64,000 nucleotides of DNA from Burkholderiales bacterium (GTDB lineage: Bacteria; Pseudomonadota; Gammaproteobacteria; Burkholderiales; Burkholderiaceae_C). Made by a program: the position numbers and the translations under genes. Under the pieces are notes generated by a model. The model saw only the letters and a program-made list of their open reading frames with translations, made no database searches and was not told the DNA's origin. Each line of letters opens with the position of its first letter. Within the stretch, counting starts at the first letter, position 1. Location of the stretch: assembly GCA_011391155.1 (NCBI GenBank), contig JAABRA010000110.1:1-64000 (forward strand), read 5' to 3'. Below are positions 34,183 through 41,900 of the stretch, one piece after another.

Positions 34183-34247
34183 GGTTAAATTCCCATACGC
34201 ACAAAACACGCGGCGCCAAACCAATGACGGGCGTGCACCCCTCTACC

Positions 34248-35738
34248 CTAAGCCGCCTTGGCCGAAGGAAGCTTGGAGACCAGACGCAAGGACACTGTCA
34301 ACCCTTCAAGCTGATAGTGCGGCCGCAGGAAGAACTTTGACTGATAGTAGCCAGGATTGCCTTCGACCTCTTCCACGACCACCTCTGCAGCCGCAAGAGG
34401 CTTACGGGCCTTGGTGCTTTCCGATGAGTTTGCGGGATCGCCGTCGACATACTGAAGAATCCAGTCCTGCAACCAGCGTTGCATATCGTCACGCTCTTTG
34501 AACGAGCCTACTTTGTCCCGTACGATGCATTTAAGGTAGTGCGCAAAACGACAGGTTGCGAACAGGTACGGCAGACGCGCAGCCAGGTTCGCATTGGCGG
34601 TGGCGTCAGGGTCATCGTATTCCGCAGGTTTCTGGAGTGATTGCGCACCGATAAATGCTGCAAAATCACTGTTCTTGCGATGAATCAACGGCATGAAGCC
34701 GGCTTTTGCAAGTTCAGCTTCACGACGGTCAGCGATCGACACTTCCGTCGGGCATTTCATGTCAACGCCACCATCATCGGTCGGGAAGCTGTGGGTCGGC
34801 AGGTTTTCAACCGCGCCACCGGATTCAATCCCCCGAATTCGGGAGCACCAGCCAAACTCCTTGAAGGATCGATTGATATTGGTGGCCATCGCATAGGCCG
34901 CATTAGCCCATGTGTACTTGGAGCTGTCGGCGGCACCAGTGTCTTCTTCAAAATTAAAGGCTTCCACCGGGTTCGTCTTGGCGCCATAGGGCAACCTTGA
35001 CAAGAAGCGTGGCATCGCCAAACCCAGGTATTTGGCATCGTCCGACTCGCGCAGCGACCGCCATGCTGCGTACTCCGGCGTTGAAAATATCTTGGTCAGA
35101 TCCCGTGGATTTGAAAGCTCCTGCCATGAGTCCATTTGAAGCAGCGTTGGCGATGCACCCGTGATGAATGGCGCCATGGCGGCGGCCGATACTTTGGCCA
35201 TTTCGGCAAGCAACTCGACGTCCGGTGCACTCTGGTCAAAATGGTAATCGCCGACGAGACAAGCAAAAGGTTCGCCACCAAACTGACCATACTCTTCTTC
35301 GTAGATTTTCTTGAACAGCGGGCTCTGGTCCCAATTGGTTCCTTTGTAGCGTTTGAGCGTCTTGCCAAGTTCTGCCTTGGAGATGTTCATCACACGGATC
35401 TTGAGTTGCTCGTCGGTCTCGGTGTTGTTGACCATGTAGTGCAAACCACGCCAGGCACCTTCGAGCTTCTGAAAGTCTTCGTGGTGAATAATCTGGTTGA
35501 TCTGGTCAGACATCTTCTTGTCGATGGCCGCAATCATGTCCTCGATGGACTTGACGACGTCCTTGCCGATCAATTGAGTCTGGGCGAGCGCCTGCTGCGC
35601 AAGGGTCTGAACCGCTGCTTCGACGGCACTCTTTGCCTCGTCGGATTTGGGTTTGAATTCCTTTTGCAGCAATGAAGCCAGATCATTGCCTTCAAAGGTC
35701 ACCGCCGCGAGTGCGGAACTACTTTGGGTCTCTGCCAT
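34248..35738 (-). CDS. tssC: T6SS sheath large subunit TssC (VipB)
   Basis: This 496-residue TssC carries the usual EDMIAAIDKKMSDQINQIIH region, LEGAWRGLHYMVNNTETDEQ, GLAMPRFLSRLPYG, INRSFKEFGWCSRIRG, FMPLIHRKNSDFAAFIGAQS and a complete C-terminal domain ending in NPGYYQSKFFLRPHYQLEGL. With TssB it forms the contractile sheath in the cytoplasm. It follows tssB after 41 bp. It is the standard against which the truncated plus-strand paralogue can be compared. Confidence 0.96.
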   Translation of the reverse strand: MAETQSSSALAAVTFEGNDLASLLQKEFKPKSDEAKSAVEAAVQTLAQQALAQTQLIGKDVVKSIEDMIAAIDKKMSDQINQIIHHEDFQKLEGAWRGLHYMVNNTETDEQLKIRVMNISKAELGKTLKRYKGTNWDQSPLFKKIYEEEYGQFGGEPFACLVGDYHFDQSAPDVELLAEMAKVSAAAMAPFITGASPTLLQMDSWQELSNPRDLTKIFSTPEYAAWRSLRESDDAKYLGLAMPRFLSRLPYGAKTNPVEAFNFEEDTGAADSSKYTWANAAYAMATNINRSFKEFGWCSRIRGIESGGAVENLPTHSFPTDDGGVDMKCPTEVSIADRREAELAKAGFMPLIHRKNSDFAAFIGAQSLQKPAEYDDPDATANANLAARLPYLFATCRFAHYLKCIVRDKVGSFKERDDMQRWLQDWILQYVDGDPANSSESTKARKPLAAAEVVVEEVEGNPGYYQSKFFLRPHYQLEGLTVSLRLVSKLPSAKAA

Positions 35739-35779
35739 TGAATGCTCCTCAATTCAGTGTTGGGTTGATCTTCTAAATC

Positions 35780-36289
35780 TTATTGGGGCTTCTCGTCCGC
35801 CGGTTTGGCAGAACTGGCCAAGGAGCTCAACAAGGCAGGATCTGCCAGCACTTTGGCTACCAACTCTTCCGCGCCGGTCTTGCCATCCATGTAGGTGACC
35901 AGATTCTGAAGCTGTTGGCGCGCGTCGAGGAGCTTGCTCAGCGAGTCCACTTTTTTTGCCACCGCTGCCGGCGAAAAGTCGTCCATGCTTTCGAACGTCA
36001 GGTCAACGCTCATGTTGCCTTCGCCGGTCAGCGCATTGGGCACCTGAAACGCAACACGCGGCTTCATAGCTTTCATGCGTGAGTCGAAATTGTCAACGTC
36101 AACTTCCAGAAATTTACGATCGGTCACTGGAGCGAGGGGGTCGGAGGGTTTTCCCGACAGATCTGACAGCACCCCCATGACGAAGGGCAACTGCACCTTC
36201 TTCTGGGCGCCGTATAGCTCAACATCGTATTCAATCTGTACGCGCGGAGCCCGGTTGCGTGCGATGAACTTTTGACTGCTGGTTGCCAT
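35780..36289 (-). CDS. tssB: T6SS sheath small subunit TssB (VipA)
   Basis: This 169-residue TssB has the conserved N-terminus SSQKFIARNRAPRVQIEYDV, then PFVMGVLSDLSG, EVDVDNFDSRMKAMKPRV and the C-terminal helix region near DGKTGAEELVAKVL. It partners TssC in the sheath. The ATG before ATSSQKF was chosen with AGGA about 8 nt upstream; an in-frame start five codons earlier is less likely. It lies 55 bp downstream of tssA. Confidence 0.94.
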   Translation of the reverse strand: MATSSQKFIARNRAPRVQIEYDVELYGAQKKVQLPFVMGVLSDLSGKPSDPLAPVTDRKFLEVDVDNFDSRMKAMKPRVAFQVPNALTGEGNMSVDLTFESMDDFSPAAVAKKVDSLSKLLDARQQLQNLVTYMDGKTGAEELVAKVLADPALLSSLASSAKPADEKPQ

Positions 36290-36344
36290 AGGAATATCCT
36301 TCAACGGTTAAGGTTCTTGAAATATAAACGACCGACGGACGGCA

Positions 36345-37376
36345 TCAGAAACCACTATCCAGATTAACGCTATCAGGGTCAACCCCCATGACCCGTGCCG
36401 CCTCATTCAGGGCCTCGGGCGCGAGTTCCTTGATCAACTGAAGGAAGTTGTGGTTGATCAGCCGGCGCGCTCGCCGCAACAGCAACTGTGCAGGGTTCGT
36501 CGGTTCTGTACGGTCCAGGTATTCACAAACCATGTCGATCGCACGCACGGCATCATCACGCGACGTTATGGCGCCCAACGCGCCCTTGGGACGAATGTCA
36601 CCAATGCCCTGGTTCGGCGCGCCATGCCCGACGTCAGCATCACCCGTGACATCGACAGGCTGCGTCGGCATCAGGCTTTGAACGCCTTTGAGCAAATCCA
36701 GCAGCGGCCGCAAATCGGGCGCCGCAGAGACGCCGAATCGATCATTCATGACTTCGGCCAATGCCTTCACGGCGGCCATGGCCTTCTGCGGTTGATCGCC
36801 CAAGTCCGGATTTTCAGCGATCGCCGAGACGATCATTTGCTCCAATTGCTCCCTCGAAAGCGGCGTCTCTTCCGCTTTGGCAGCCATCTGATTCAGTGCT
36901 ACCAATACCGATCGAACGCGAACCGAACCTGTTCCCCGAAGATTAAACAGAACACACTGCCGCAAGTCGCCGAGCAGACCATCCGGGTCGGGCAGCATGG
37001 CCAGAGCGTTCGCACGCGCATAGGGGTCGCCATCATCGGGGTCGCACAACGGATGCAGGCGTTCCCAGAAATTGGAGAGCAGGCCCTCAATCAATCGCAA
37101 ACCCGGAGACAAGGCAGAAAAACCACGCAAATTAATGCTTGCCCTGAGCCAAAGCAAAGCGATGCGGATATCACGGGAGCGCCCGAGCAAGGCTTCAGAC
37201 TTCTCGAGTACATCCCCCCAGTCTGGTGGCTCACCGGCCGCAAACTGTGTTTCTGGCTTCCCTTGAGCAACCCGGTTCAGCTCCAGGAAGTCGCTGTCGT
37301 ACTCGAGATCTTTCCCGCACGGCTCGTCGGAATCCGGCAAAGGCTGAAGCCACAACTCGACTAAAGACATATCCAT
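36345..37376 (-). CDS. tssA: T6SS cap/priming protein TssA (ImpA family)
   Basis: This 343-residue TssA has an ImpA N-terminal domain (PLPDSDEPCGKDLEYDSDFL, DWGDVLEKSEALL, LWLRASINLRGFSALSPGL) and a C-terminal assembly segment (PTNPAQLLLRRARRLINHNF, LIKELAPEAL). TssA primes and caps the growing tube and sheath. The ATG was chosen with AAGGGAAG 7 nt upstream; another ATG two codons later is possible. It is the first gene of the block running to tssH, and a perfect FNR-type box lies 50 bp upstream. Confidence 0.93.
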   Translation of the reverse strand: MDMSLVELWLQPLPDSDEPCGKDLEYDSDFLELNRVAQGKPETQFAAGEPPDWGDVLEKSEALLGRSRDIRIALLWLRASINLRGFSALSPGLRLIEGLLSNFWERLHPLCDPDDGDPYARANALAMLPDPDGLLGDLRQCVLFNLRGTGSVRVRSVLVALNQMAAKAEETPLSREQLEQMIVSAIAENPDLGDQPQKAMAAVKALAEVMNDRFGVSAAPDLRPLLDLLKGVQSLMPTQPVDVTGDADVGHGAPNQGIGDIRPKGALGAITSRDDAVRAIDMVCEYLDRTEPTNPAQLLLRRARRLINHNFLQLIKELAPEALNEAARVMGVDPDSVNLDSGF

Positions 37377-37793
37377 CTCGTCACTTCCCTTTTGAAGCCG
37401 CATTTCCAATAAAACCAAGAACTGTTTGATGCAGATCAACAATTGACTGAAACTTCCGGTATCTTGCCGTACTAACTGATCAGACGCAATGCAGATCCGA
37501 AATTTCTTCCTCACTTGCGCACAAAAGTCACATCACGATGGCGCAGGGGCTACACCTTCATGCAGTAGTAACGCTTTGCACGGATGATCGGCCCGCAGGG
37601 ACTTCACAGCGCCTTGAATCGCACTACACTGCATCGATTCGGGTTAGTTCTTGCGGCCGTGACACATTGGGGGCGGTTGTCCACAAACCCAGTGAATTTG
37701 TCCCGAATGTCCCAGCCGGTTTGAACAGCCTGATTCGAGGGCTCTTTTTCCCAAAAATGCTGCCAAATTGAACGCTTTTGGATTCGATGACAT
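37377..37793. other. Divergent promoter region between tssA and the FecR gene
   Basis: These 417 bp contain no supported gene. They should hold promoters for the tssA block (minus) and the FecR-domain gene (plus). The only strong site seen is an FNR-type palindrome near tssA. No GG-N10-GC sigma-54 signature was found near tssA. No strong ribosome binding site precedes the FecR ATG. Confidence 0.5.
37426..37439 (-). promoter_or_regulatory. Perfect FNR/Anr-type box upstream of tssA
   Basis: TTGAT-N4-ATCAA is matched at all ten conserved positions, with spacer CTGC on the tssA strand. The centre is about 56 bp before the tssA ATG. If the leader is about 15 nt, the box would sit near -41.5, the usual activating position for FNR. 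With the TTTTAT at 37410-37415 as -10 it would instead be in a repressing position. The direction of control is undecided. Confidence 0.55.
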
Positions 37794-39137
37794 ATGCCAG
37801 TTAAGTCCTTGCTCGCTTTGGCCCGCGCCATCCTGATTACCCAGGTTTTCTGGGGGTCGGCTGCAATTGCTGCTGAACTGCCAGCACGTTTCGGTTCGGT
37901 TTACCGGATTAGCGGCTCGATCTCGGCTGTTGACGCCACCACGGGTAGCGCTCGTGAACTCAAAGCCGGCGATGTCTTGAACGTTGGAGATCAGATCCGC
38001 GCAGCCCCGACTGGCGAAGCCCTTGTGCGCACGGATGATGCCGGCTTCATTGCGGTACGGCCGAACTCCGCTTTTACTATGGAACGCTTCAGTGCAAAGA
38101 ATGCGGGTGACGAAAAGCTCTCCTTGAGGATCTTCTCCGGGGCCTTGCGCCTGATCACGGGCTGGATCGGAAGCCGGAAGAAAGACAACTACCAAATCGT
38201 GACGGCAACCGCGACGATCGGCATAAGGGGCACCGATCATGAGCCCTATGTGCTCTCTACAGAACTCGCTGCGGAACACCAGCAGCCCGAAGGCACGTAT
38301 AACAAAGTCAACAAAGGCGGGACCTCGTTAAGGGCCGCGGGTGCCAGAATTTCCATTGATGCCGGGCAAGTTGGATTTGCCCCGTCGTTGCCAGCCGACC
38401 GGACCCGCAGTTTGATGACGGTCTTGATGCCTGTGCTGCTCGAACGAGTGCCCAGCTTCTTCGTCGCGGGGATGTTCGATGCGGAACTGGACCAACTGAC
38501 ATCACAAGCCCTGCCAGGTGCGCCCGTTGCCAGCGGCACAAGCGTGCCGCCATCAACTGCAACGACAGCGCCAGTCTCCGCAGGACCACAAACGGACAGA
38601 GCCACTGCCCCGCAGGCCCCTGCGACCCAGAGCGCCGGATCAAGCGAGCCACCGCAGAACACCGGAACCCCTTCGCCCACCGCAAGCCCGCCGGCGATAA
38701 CGATCCCCGGCCCGTCACCGTGCCGCCCAAAGGAAATCGCCGAGGCCTGGCTTGAGCAACTGGACTCTGCAGTGACTCAACGGAACCCTCAACTTTATGT
38801 TGACATGTTCGCCCAGCATGCAAAGGTCACCGCACAGGTTCGTGACGGGGAAGGGAAATACATCGAATTCGTGTTTACCCGCAATGAGCTGGCGAAAAGC
38901 ACATTCGCGTCCCTGAACCGTTTGACCCAGTTTGAATCCCGGAGGATCTCCGTGAAAGCGACGCCCGGTGCGAACTCCACACCAAAGCGATGCAACAGGG
39001 TCGCGATTGAGTCCGTCGTCCTCGAAAGCGGTGTACGCGACGGGCAAAGCTACCGGATCGAATCCACCGAGAAGTTCACGATCGAGTCAACGGCTGGCGG
39101 CTGGCTGGCTGTTGACGCCTCAACCAAGCAACGATAG
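37794..39137 (+). CDS. Exported FecR-domain protein with C-terminal NTF2-like domain
   Basis: This 447-residue protein has a signal peptide (about 1-27, ending AAIAA) and a FecR domain (about 35-150: GSVYRISGSISAVD, ELKAGDVLNVGDQIRA, ATIGIRGTDHEPYVL). A Pro/Thr/Ala-rich linker (about 240-310) leads to a C-terminal alpha/beta domain with the pattern of NTF2/SnoaL-like folds (IAEAWLEQLDSAVTQRNPQL, YRIESTEKFTIES). FecR domains normally sense or bind periplasmic partners; this protein has no membrane helix for anti-sigma function and no adjacent sigma factor. It is divergent from tssA, so it may belong to the secretion locus as a periplasmic structural or sensing part. That role is inferred. Confidence 0.82.
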   Translation: MPVKSLLALARAILITQVFWGSAAIAAELPARFGSVYRISGSISAVDATTGSARELKAGDVLNVGDQIRAAPTGEALVRTDDAGFIAVRPNSAFTMERFSAKNAGDEKLSLRIFSGALRLITGWIGSRKKDNYQIVTATATIGIRGTDHEPYVLSTELAAEHQQPEGTYNKVNKGGTSLRAAGARISIDAGQVGFAPSLPADRTRSLMTVLMPVLLERVPSFFVAGMFDAELDQLTSQALPGAPVASGTSVPPSTATTAPVSAGPQTDRATAPQAPATQSAGSSEPPQNTGTPSPTASPPAITIPGPSPCRPKEIAEAWLEQLDSAVTQRNPQLYVDMFAQHAKVTAQVRDGEGKYIEFVFTRNELAKSTFASLNRLTQFESRRISVKATPGANSTPKRCNRVAIESVVLESGVRDGQSYRIESTEKFTIESTAGGWLAVDASTKQR

Positions 39138-39159
39138 CGCCTTGGTCTCCATGCAGGAC

Positions 39160-39181
39160 CCGGCGCTTTGATTCGCGCCGG
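39160..39181. terminator. GC hairpin between convergent FecR and GlcG-like genes
   Basis: CCGGCGC and GCGCCGG form a perfect 7-bp stem with an 8-nt loop in the 84-bp gap between converging stops. On the minus strand it is preceded, not followed, by a T-run, so its efficiency as a terminator is uncertain. Confidence 0.4.
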
Positions 39182-39221
39182 AAAACAGGCAACGGATGAG
39201 AGATCGAGCACCACTCACGGG

Positions 39222-39629
39222 TTAGAGACCGATGGCCGCGATCCCGGCCCTGGCGATCTGCGCGTCTTCGGTCGATTTGACACCGCTCACCCCAACCGCA
39301 CCCAGGCACTGGCCGTCCTTCATGATCGGAACGCCACCTTCCAGTAGTCCCTTCAGGTCGGGTGCGCTCAGAAAGGACATCCGGCCACCGTTGATCATGT
39401 CCTCATAAACCTTGCTCTCTCGCTGGCCCATGGCGGCGGTGTTGGCCTTGGCCGGTGCGATGTGCGCGGAAATCGGCGCCGCGCCGTCCAGGCGGTGCAG
39501 GTGCAGCAAGTGACCGCCACCGTCCACGATGGCAATGGTCACGGCCCATTTGTTCTTGAGCGCTTCGGCCTCGGCCGCGGCGGCGATGGCCTTGACATCG
39601 GCGGATTCGAGGGCATATGTGTTTTTCAT
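39222..39629 (-). CDS. GlcG/HbpS-family heme-binding-like protein
   Basis: This is a 135-residue single-domain GlcG/HbpS (DUF336) protein: ADVKAIAAAAEAEALKN, IAIVDGGGHLLHLHRLDGA, KANTAAMGQRESKV, LKGLLEGGVPI and CLGAVGVSGV. Members are found with glycolate utilisation genes or bind heme and corrinoids; none of those genes is adjacent, so the function is open. The ATG opening KNTYALESADV was chosen; a longer frame upstream has no homology. There is no signal peptide, so it is cytoplasmic. It converges with the FecR gene and marks the return to core genes. Confidence 0.82.
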   Translation of the reverse strand: MKNTYALESADVKAIAAAAEAEALKNKWAVTIAIVDGGGHLLHLHRLDGAAPISAHIAPAKANTAAMGQRESKVYEDMINGGRMSFLSAPDLKGLLEGGVPIMKDGQCLGAVGVSGVKSTEDAQIARAGIAAIGL

Positions 39630-39797
39630 GGCGGTGGTTCCCGGTTTGCGGTGTTCAAAAGCTGTGAGCATAGCTTTCCAGGCAGTTGGCGTTACCCCCA
39701 TCCAGGGTAAAACGCTATTCACCAGAATTCCCACACAGCCTGAAGGAATCGCGGTCCGGGAATCTTTTTGCATTTTCGGTGTCCACTACACTACGAC

Positions 39798-39814
39798 GGC
39801 TGCAAGGTGCAGCC
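39798..39814 (+). promoter_or_regulatory. Leader hairpin before the BI-1 ribosome binding site
   Basis: GGCTGCA and TGCAGCC pair perfectly around AGG, ending 3 nt before the AAGGAG ribosome site of the BI-1 gene. It may stabilise the leader or tune initiation. No protein or ligand is implied. Confidence 0.4.
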
Positions 39815-39831
39815 AACAAGGAGTCTGAAAC

Positions 39832-40533
39832 ATGAATGATCGAGTGCAAACCATTGACCAAGGCACAGGTTTCGGCCAGGCTGCCTCGCAGGTTGAACGC
39901 AACAAAGTTCTGCGCAACACCTACTGGCTGCTGGCCCTGAGCCTGCTTCCCACCGTGCTGGGTGCCTGGCTGGGTGTGGCGACGGGCATTACCAAGTCAT
40001 TGAGCGGCGGCTTGGGACTGATCGTCTTTCTGGGCGGCGCGTTCGGTTTCATCTACGCCATCAACAAGACCAAAAATTCAGCGGCGGGCGTGCCAGTCCT
40101 GTTGGGTTTCACCTTCTTCATGGGCTTGATGCTGTCACGCATGATCGCCATGGTGCTGGGCTTCAAGAACGGCCCGGACCTGATCATGACGGCATTCGGT
40201 GGTACGGCCGGCGTCTTCTTTGTGATGGCCAGCCTGTCCAGCGTCATCAAGCGTGACCTGTCGGGCATGGGCAAGTGGCTGTTCGTCGGCGCGCTGGCCA
40301 TCCTGGTCGGCGGCATCATCAACGTCTTTGTAGGTTCCACCGCCGGCATGATGGCGATCTCCGTCATGGCCATCGGCGTGTTCAGTGCCTACATGCTGTA
40401 CGGCCTGAAGCAGATTATCGATGGCGGAGAAACCAACTACATCAGCGCCACGCTGGCCCTGTACCTGGACATCATCAACGTATTCCAGAGCCTGTTGGCC
40501 TTGCTGGGCATCATGGGAGGCGAACGCGACTGA
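39832..40533 (+). CDS. Bax inhibitor-1/YccA-family membrane protein
   Basis: This 233-residue protein has seven predicted membrane segments and the BI-1 pattern: an N-terminal cytoplasmic tail, LALSLLPTVLGAWLGV, GFTFFMGLMLS, FGGTAGVFFVMASL and a final ALYLDIINVFQSLLALLGI, which is the strongly conserved C-terminus. In E. coli, YccA interacts with the FtsH protease and protects SecY; related proteins behave as calcium leak channels. AAGGAG lies 9 nt before the ATG. It is monocistronic, with a clear terminator downstream. Confidence 0.93.
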   Translation: MNDRVQTIDQGTGFGQAASQVERNKVLRNTYWLLALSLLPTVLGAWLGVATGITKSLSGGLGLIVFLGGAFGFIYAINKTKNSAAGVPVLLGFTFFMGLMLSRMIAMVLGFKNGPDLIMTAFGGTAGVFFVMASLSSVIKRDLSGMGKWLFVGALAILVGGIINVFVGSTAGMMAISVMAIGVFSAYMLYGLKQIIDGGETNYISATLALYLDIINVFQSLLALLGIMGGERD

Positions 40534-40576
40534 ACGGTATGTTTCGGGGGTGGCCGCGCCAACCCCCTAAAAAAAG

Positions 40577-40598
40577 AAGGGCCTGCGGGCCCTTTTTT
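40577..40598 (+). terminator. Intrinsic terminator after the BI-1 gene
   Basis: AAGGGCC-TGCG-GGCCCTT forms a 7-bp stem with a 4-nt loop followed by a run of six T. It lies 44 bp after the stop, and an A-run on the other side would let it work in both directions. Confidence 0.88.
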
Positions 40599-40672
40599 GA
40601 TGTCCCGGCCGGGCAGCGGGCAAAATGCGCCACGCGCCCTTCCGTGTCTGCTGAACCTAGTCCGCGCCCCCG

Positions 40673-41065
40673 ATGTCCCTCGCCTATTCCTTGCTCAAAA
40701 CGACCCACATGACACTGGTGGGCGCCAGCGTGCTGCTCTTCGTGTTGCGTGGCGTGGCCACGCTGGGGGCGGCGCGATGGCCCATGAACAAAACTGTGCG
40801 GCGGATCAGCGTGGCCATTGACACCAGCTTGCTGATAGCCGGCGTCAGCCTGTGGTGGATGCTGGGGATGAACACGACCGGTCAGGCCTGGCTGGGCGTC
40901 AAGCTTCTGCTGCTGCCGGTTTACGTGATCCTGGGTTCCTTCGCACTCAAGCGGGCCCAGGGTCGTGGGGCCAGGGCGGTGTTTTTCGTGCTGGCATTGG
41001 CTACCGTCAGCTTAATGGTGGCAGTGGCCGTGACGCATCACCCTCTGGGGCCATGGGCGCACTGA
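40673..41065 (+). CDS. SirB2-family membrane protein
   Basis: This 130-residue protein has four hydrophobic helices and matches the SirB2 (invasion gene expression up-regulator) family: SLLKTTHMTLVGASVLLFVL, IDTSLLIAGVSLWWML and WLGVKLLLLPVYVILG. The biochemical function of the family is unknown. Its 3' end overlaps the next gene by 13 bp. A SirB1 family gene lies about 19 kb away rather than next to it. Confidence 0.82.
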   Translation: MSLAYSLLKTTHMTLVGASVLLFVLRGVATLGAARWPMNKTVRRISVAIDTSLLIAGVSLWWMLGMNTTGQAWLGVKLLLLPVYVILGSFALKRAQGRGARAVFFVLALATVSLMVAVAVTHHPLGPWAH

Positions 41066-41442
41066 CATCTTCAGGCAAGGTACGCCAGGCGCTACTGGTC
41101 ACGGCGGGCGTGATTTCGCTGGGCTTGGGCTTGCTCGGCGTCGTCTTGCCGGGCTTGCCCACGACGCCTTTTGTGCTGCTGGCCGCAGCGTGCTTTGCCA
41201 AAGCCTCCCCTCGTTTGCACCAGTGGCTCACTTGCCACCGTTTTCTGGGGCCCATGGTGCGCGATTGGGAGGCCCATCACTCCCTGCCGCTGCGGGTCAA
41301 GTGGATTTCCACAACACTCATGATGAGCATGGTGGGTCTCTCCGCCTGGCAATTCATGGGCCGACCGTGGTTGCAGTCCGTCCTGCTCGGCTTCGGTCTG
41401 CTCGGCGCATGGGTGGTGTGGCGTATTCCGACACGACGATAA
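41053..41442 (+). CDS. DUF454/YbaN-family inner membrane protein
   Basis: This 129-residue protein of the YbaN family contains GLGLLGVVLPGLPTTPFVLL, ACFAKASPRLHQWL and LGPMVRDWEAHHSLPLRVKW, then two more hydrophobic segments. Function is unknown. The ATG lies inside the end of the SirB2 gene, consistent with coupled translation. Confidence 0.85.
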   Translation: MGALTSSGKVRQALLVTAGVISLGLGLLGVVLPGLPTTPFVLLAAACFAKASPRLHQWLTCHRFLGPMVRDWEAHHSLPLRVKWISTTLMMSMVGLSAWQFMGRPWLQSVLLGFGLLGAWVVWRIPTRR

Positions 41443-41568
41443 GTTGAGACTCCCGGCCTGACCTCTTGAACAACCGGAACTGCGTCCGGGTCAGGCGGCA
41501 GCACCACTGAAGGCCAATGTTCGCGCCGTTCGCGGCTTTTTATGCATAAATGGGCTAACGCCAGCATG

Positions 41569-41600
41569 AAATGGTCACTGTTAGCTATTATTTTTAATAG
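41569..41600 (+). repeat. Dispersed GGTCATT-GCTAT repeat, copy 2
   Basis: The copy reads aaatggtcactgttagctat followed by tatttttaatag. CTATTA and TAATAG form an inverted repeat. It is the copy nearest to the apparent consensus. Confidence 0.65.
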
Positions 41601-41779
41601 TCTCAAGCACTGACCGACCTGAAAAAGCGGCATTTTGCCCTTTGGGCGGCCCCGCAGGGGACCCATCACGGGGAGCAATCTGCCCTAAAAATGGCGATAA
41701 ACATGCTTGCGGCAAACGCCGGTTGAAACAGCCGGCACCCCTTCGCTCACGCTCCAAACCGGGTTGTATCAAAAGGCAG

Positions 41780-41813
41780 AAAGCCTGCTGTCGATGCGAC
41801 AGCAGGCTTTTTG
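41780..41813. terminator. Strong bidirectional hairpin downstream of the DEAD-box helicase
   Basis: AAAGCCTGCTGTCG pairs perfectly with CGACAGCAGGCTTT around an ATG loop, with five T on the plus side and TTTCTGCCTTTT on the minus side. It is 88 bp beyond the helicase stop, so it most likely ends that transcript. Confidence 0.8.
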
Positions 41814-41900
41814 GTCTGGATGCGTATTTGCGCCGCACTCAGGGCGGCCCTGGAAGCACGGTCTGCAAAGCGAATCGTCTTATTCTGGCGACCGCCGGCT

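Larger units (their letters stand above)
41443..41900. other. 458-bp intergenic region with repeat and strong hairpin
   Basis: No gene is supported here. The left half contains copy 2 of the GGTCATT/GCTAT repeat, and the right half contains a 14-bp stem terminator. A stretch around 41640-41690 (GGGCGGCCCCGCAGGGG) is GC-rich with small inverted repeats. A small RNA cannot be excluded but nothing recognisable was found. Confidence 0.5.

Noticed and set aside
37377-37793. Sigma-54 promoter for the tssA operon
   Set aside because: No GG-N10-GC element at a suitable place was found, although sigma-54 drives some T6SS clusters.
3065-39221. Mobile-island boundaries (tRNA, integrase, attachment repeats) around the T6SS locus
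   Set aside because: None was seen on either side; the locus joins the core genome without recognisable mobility genes.
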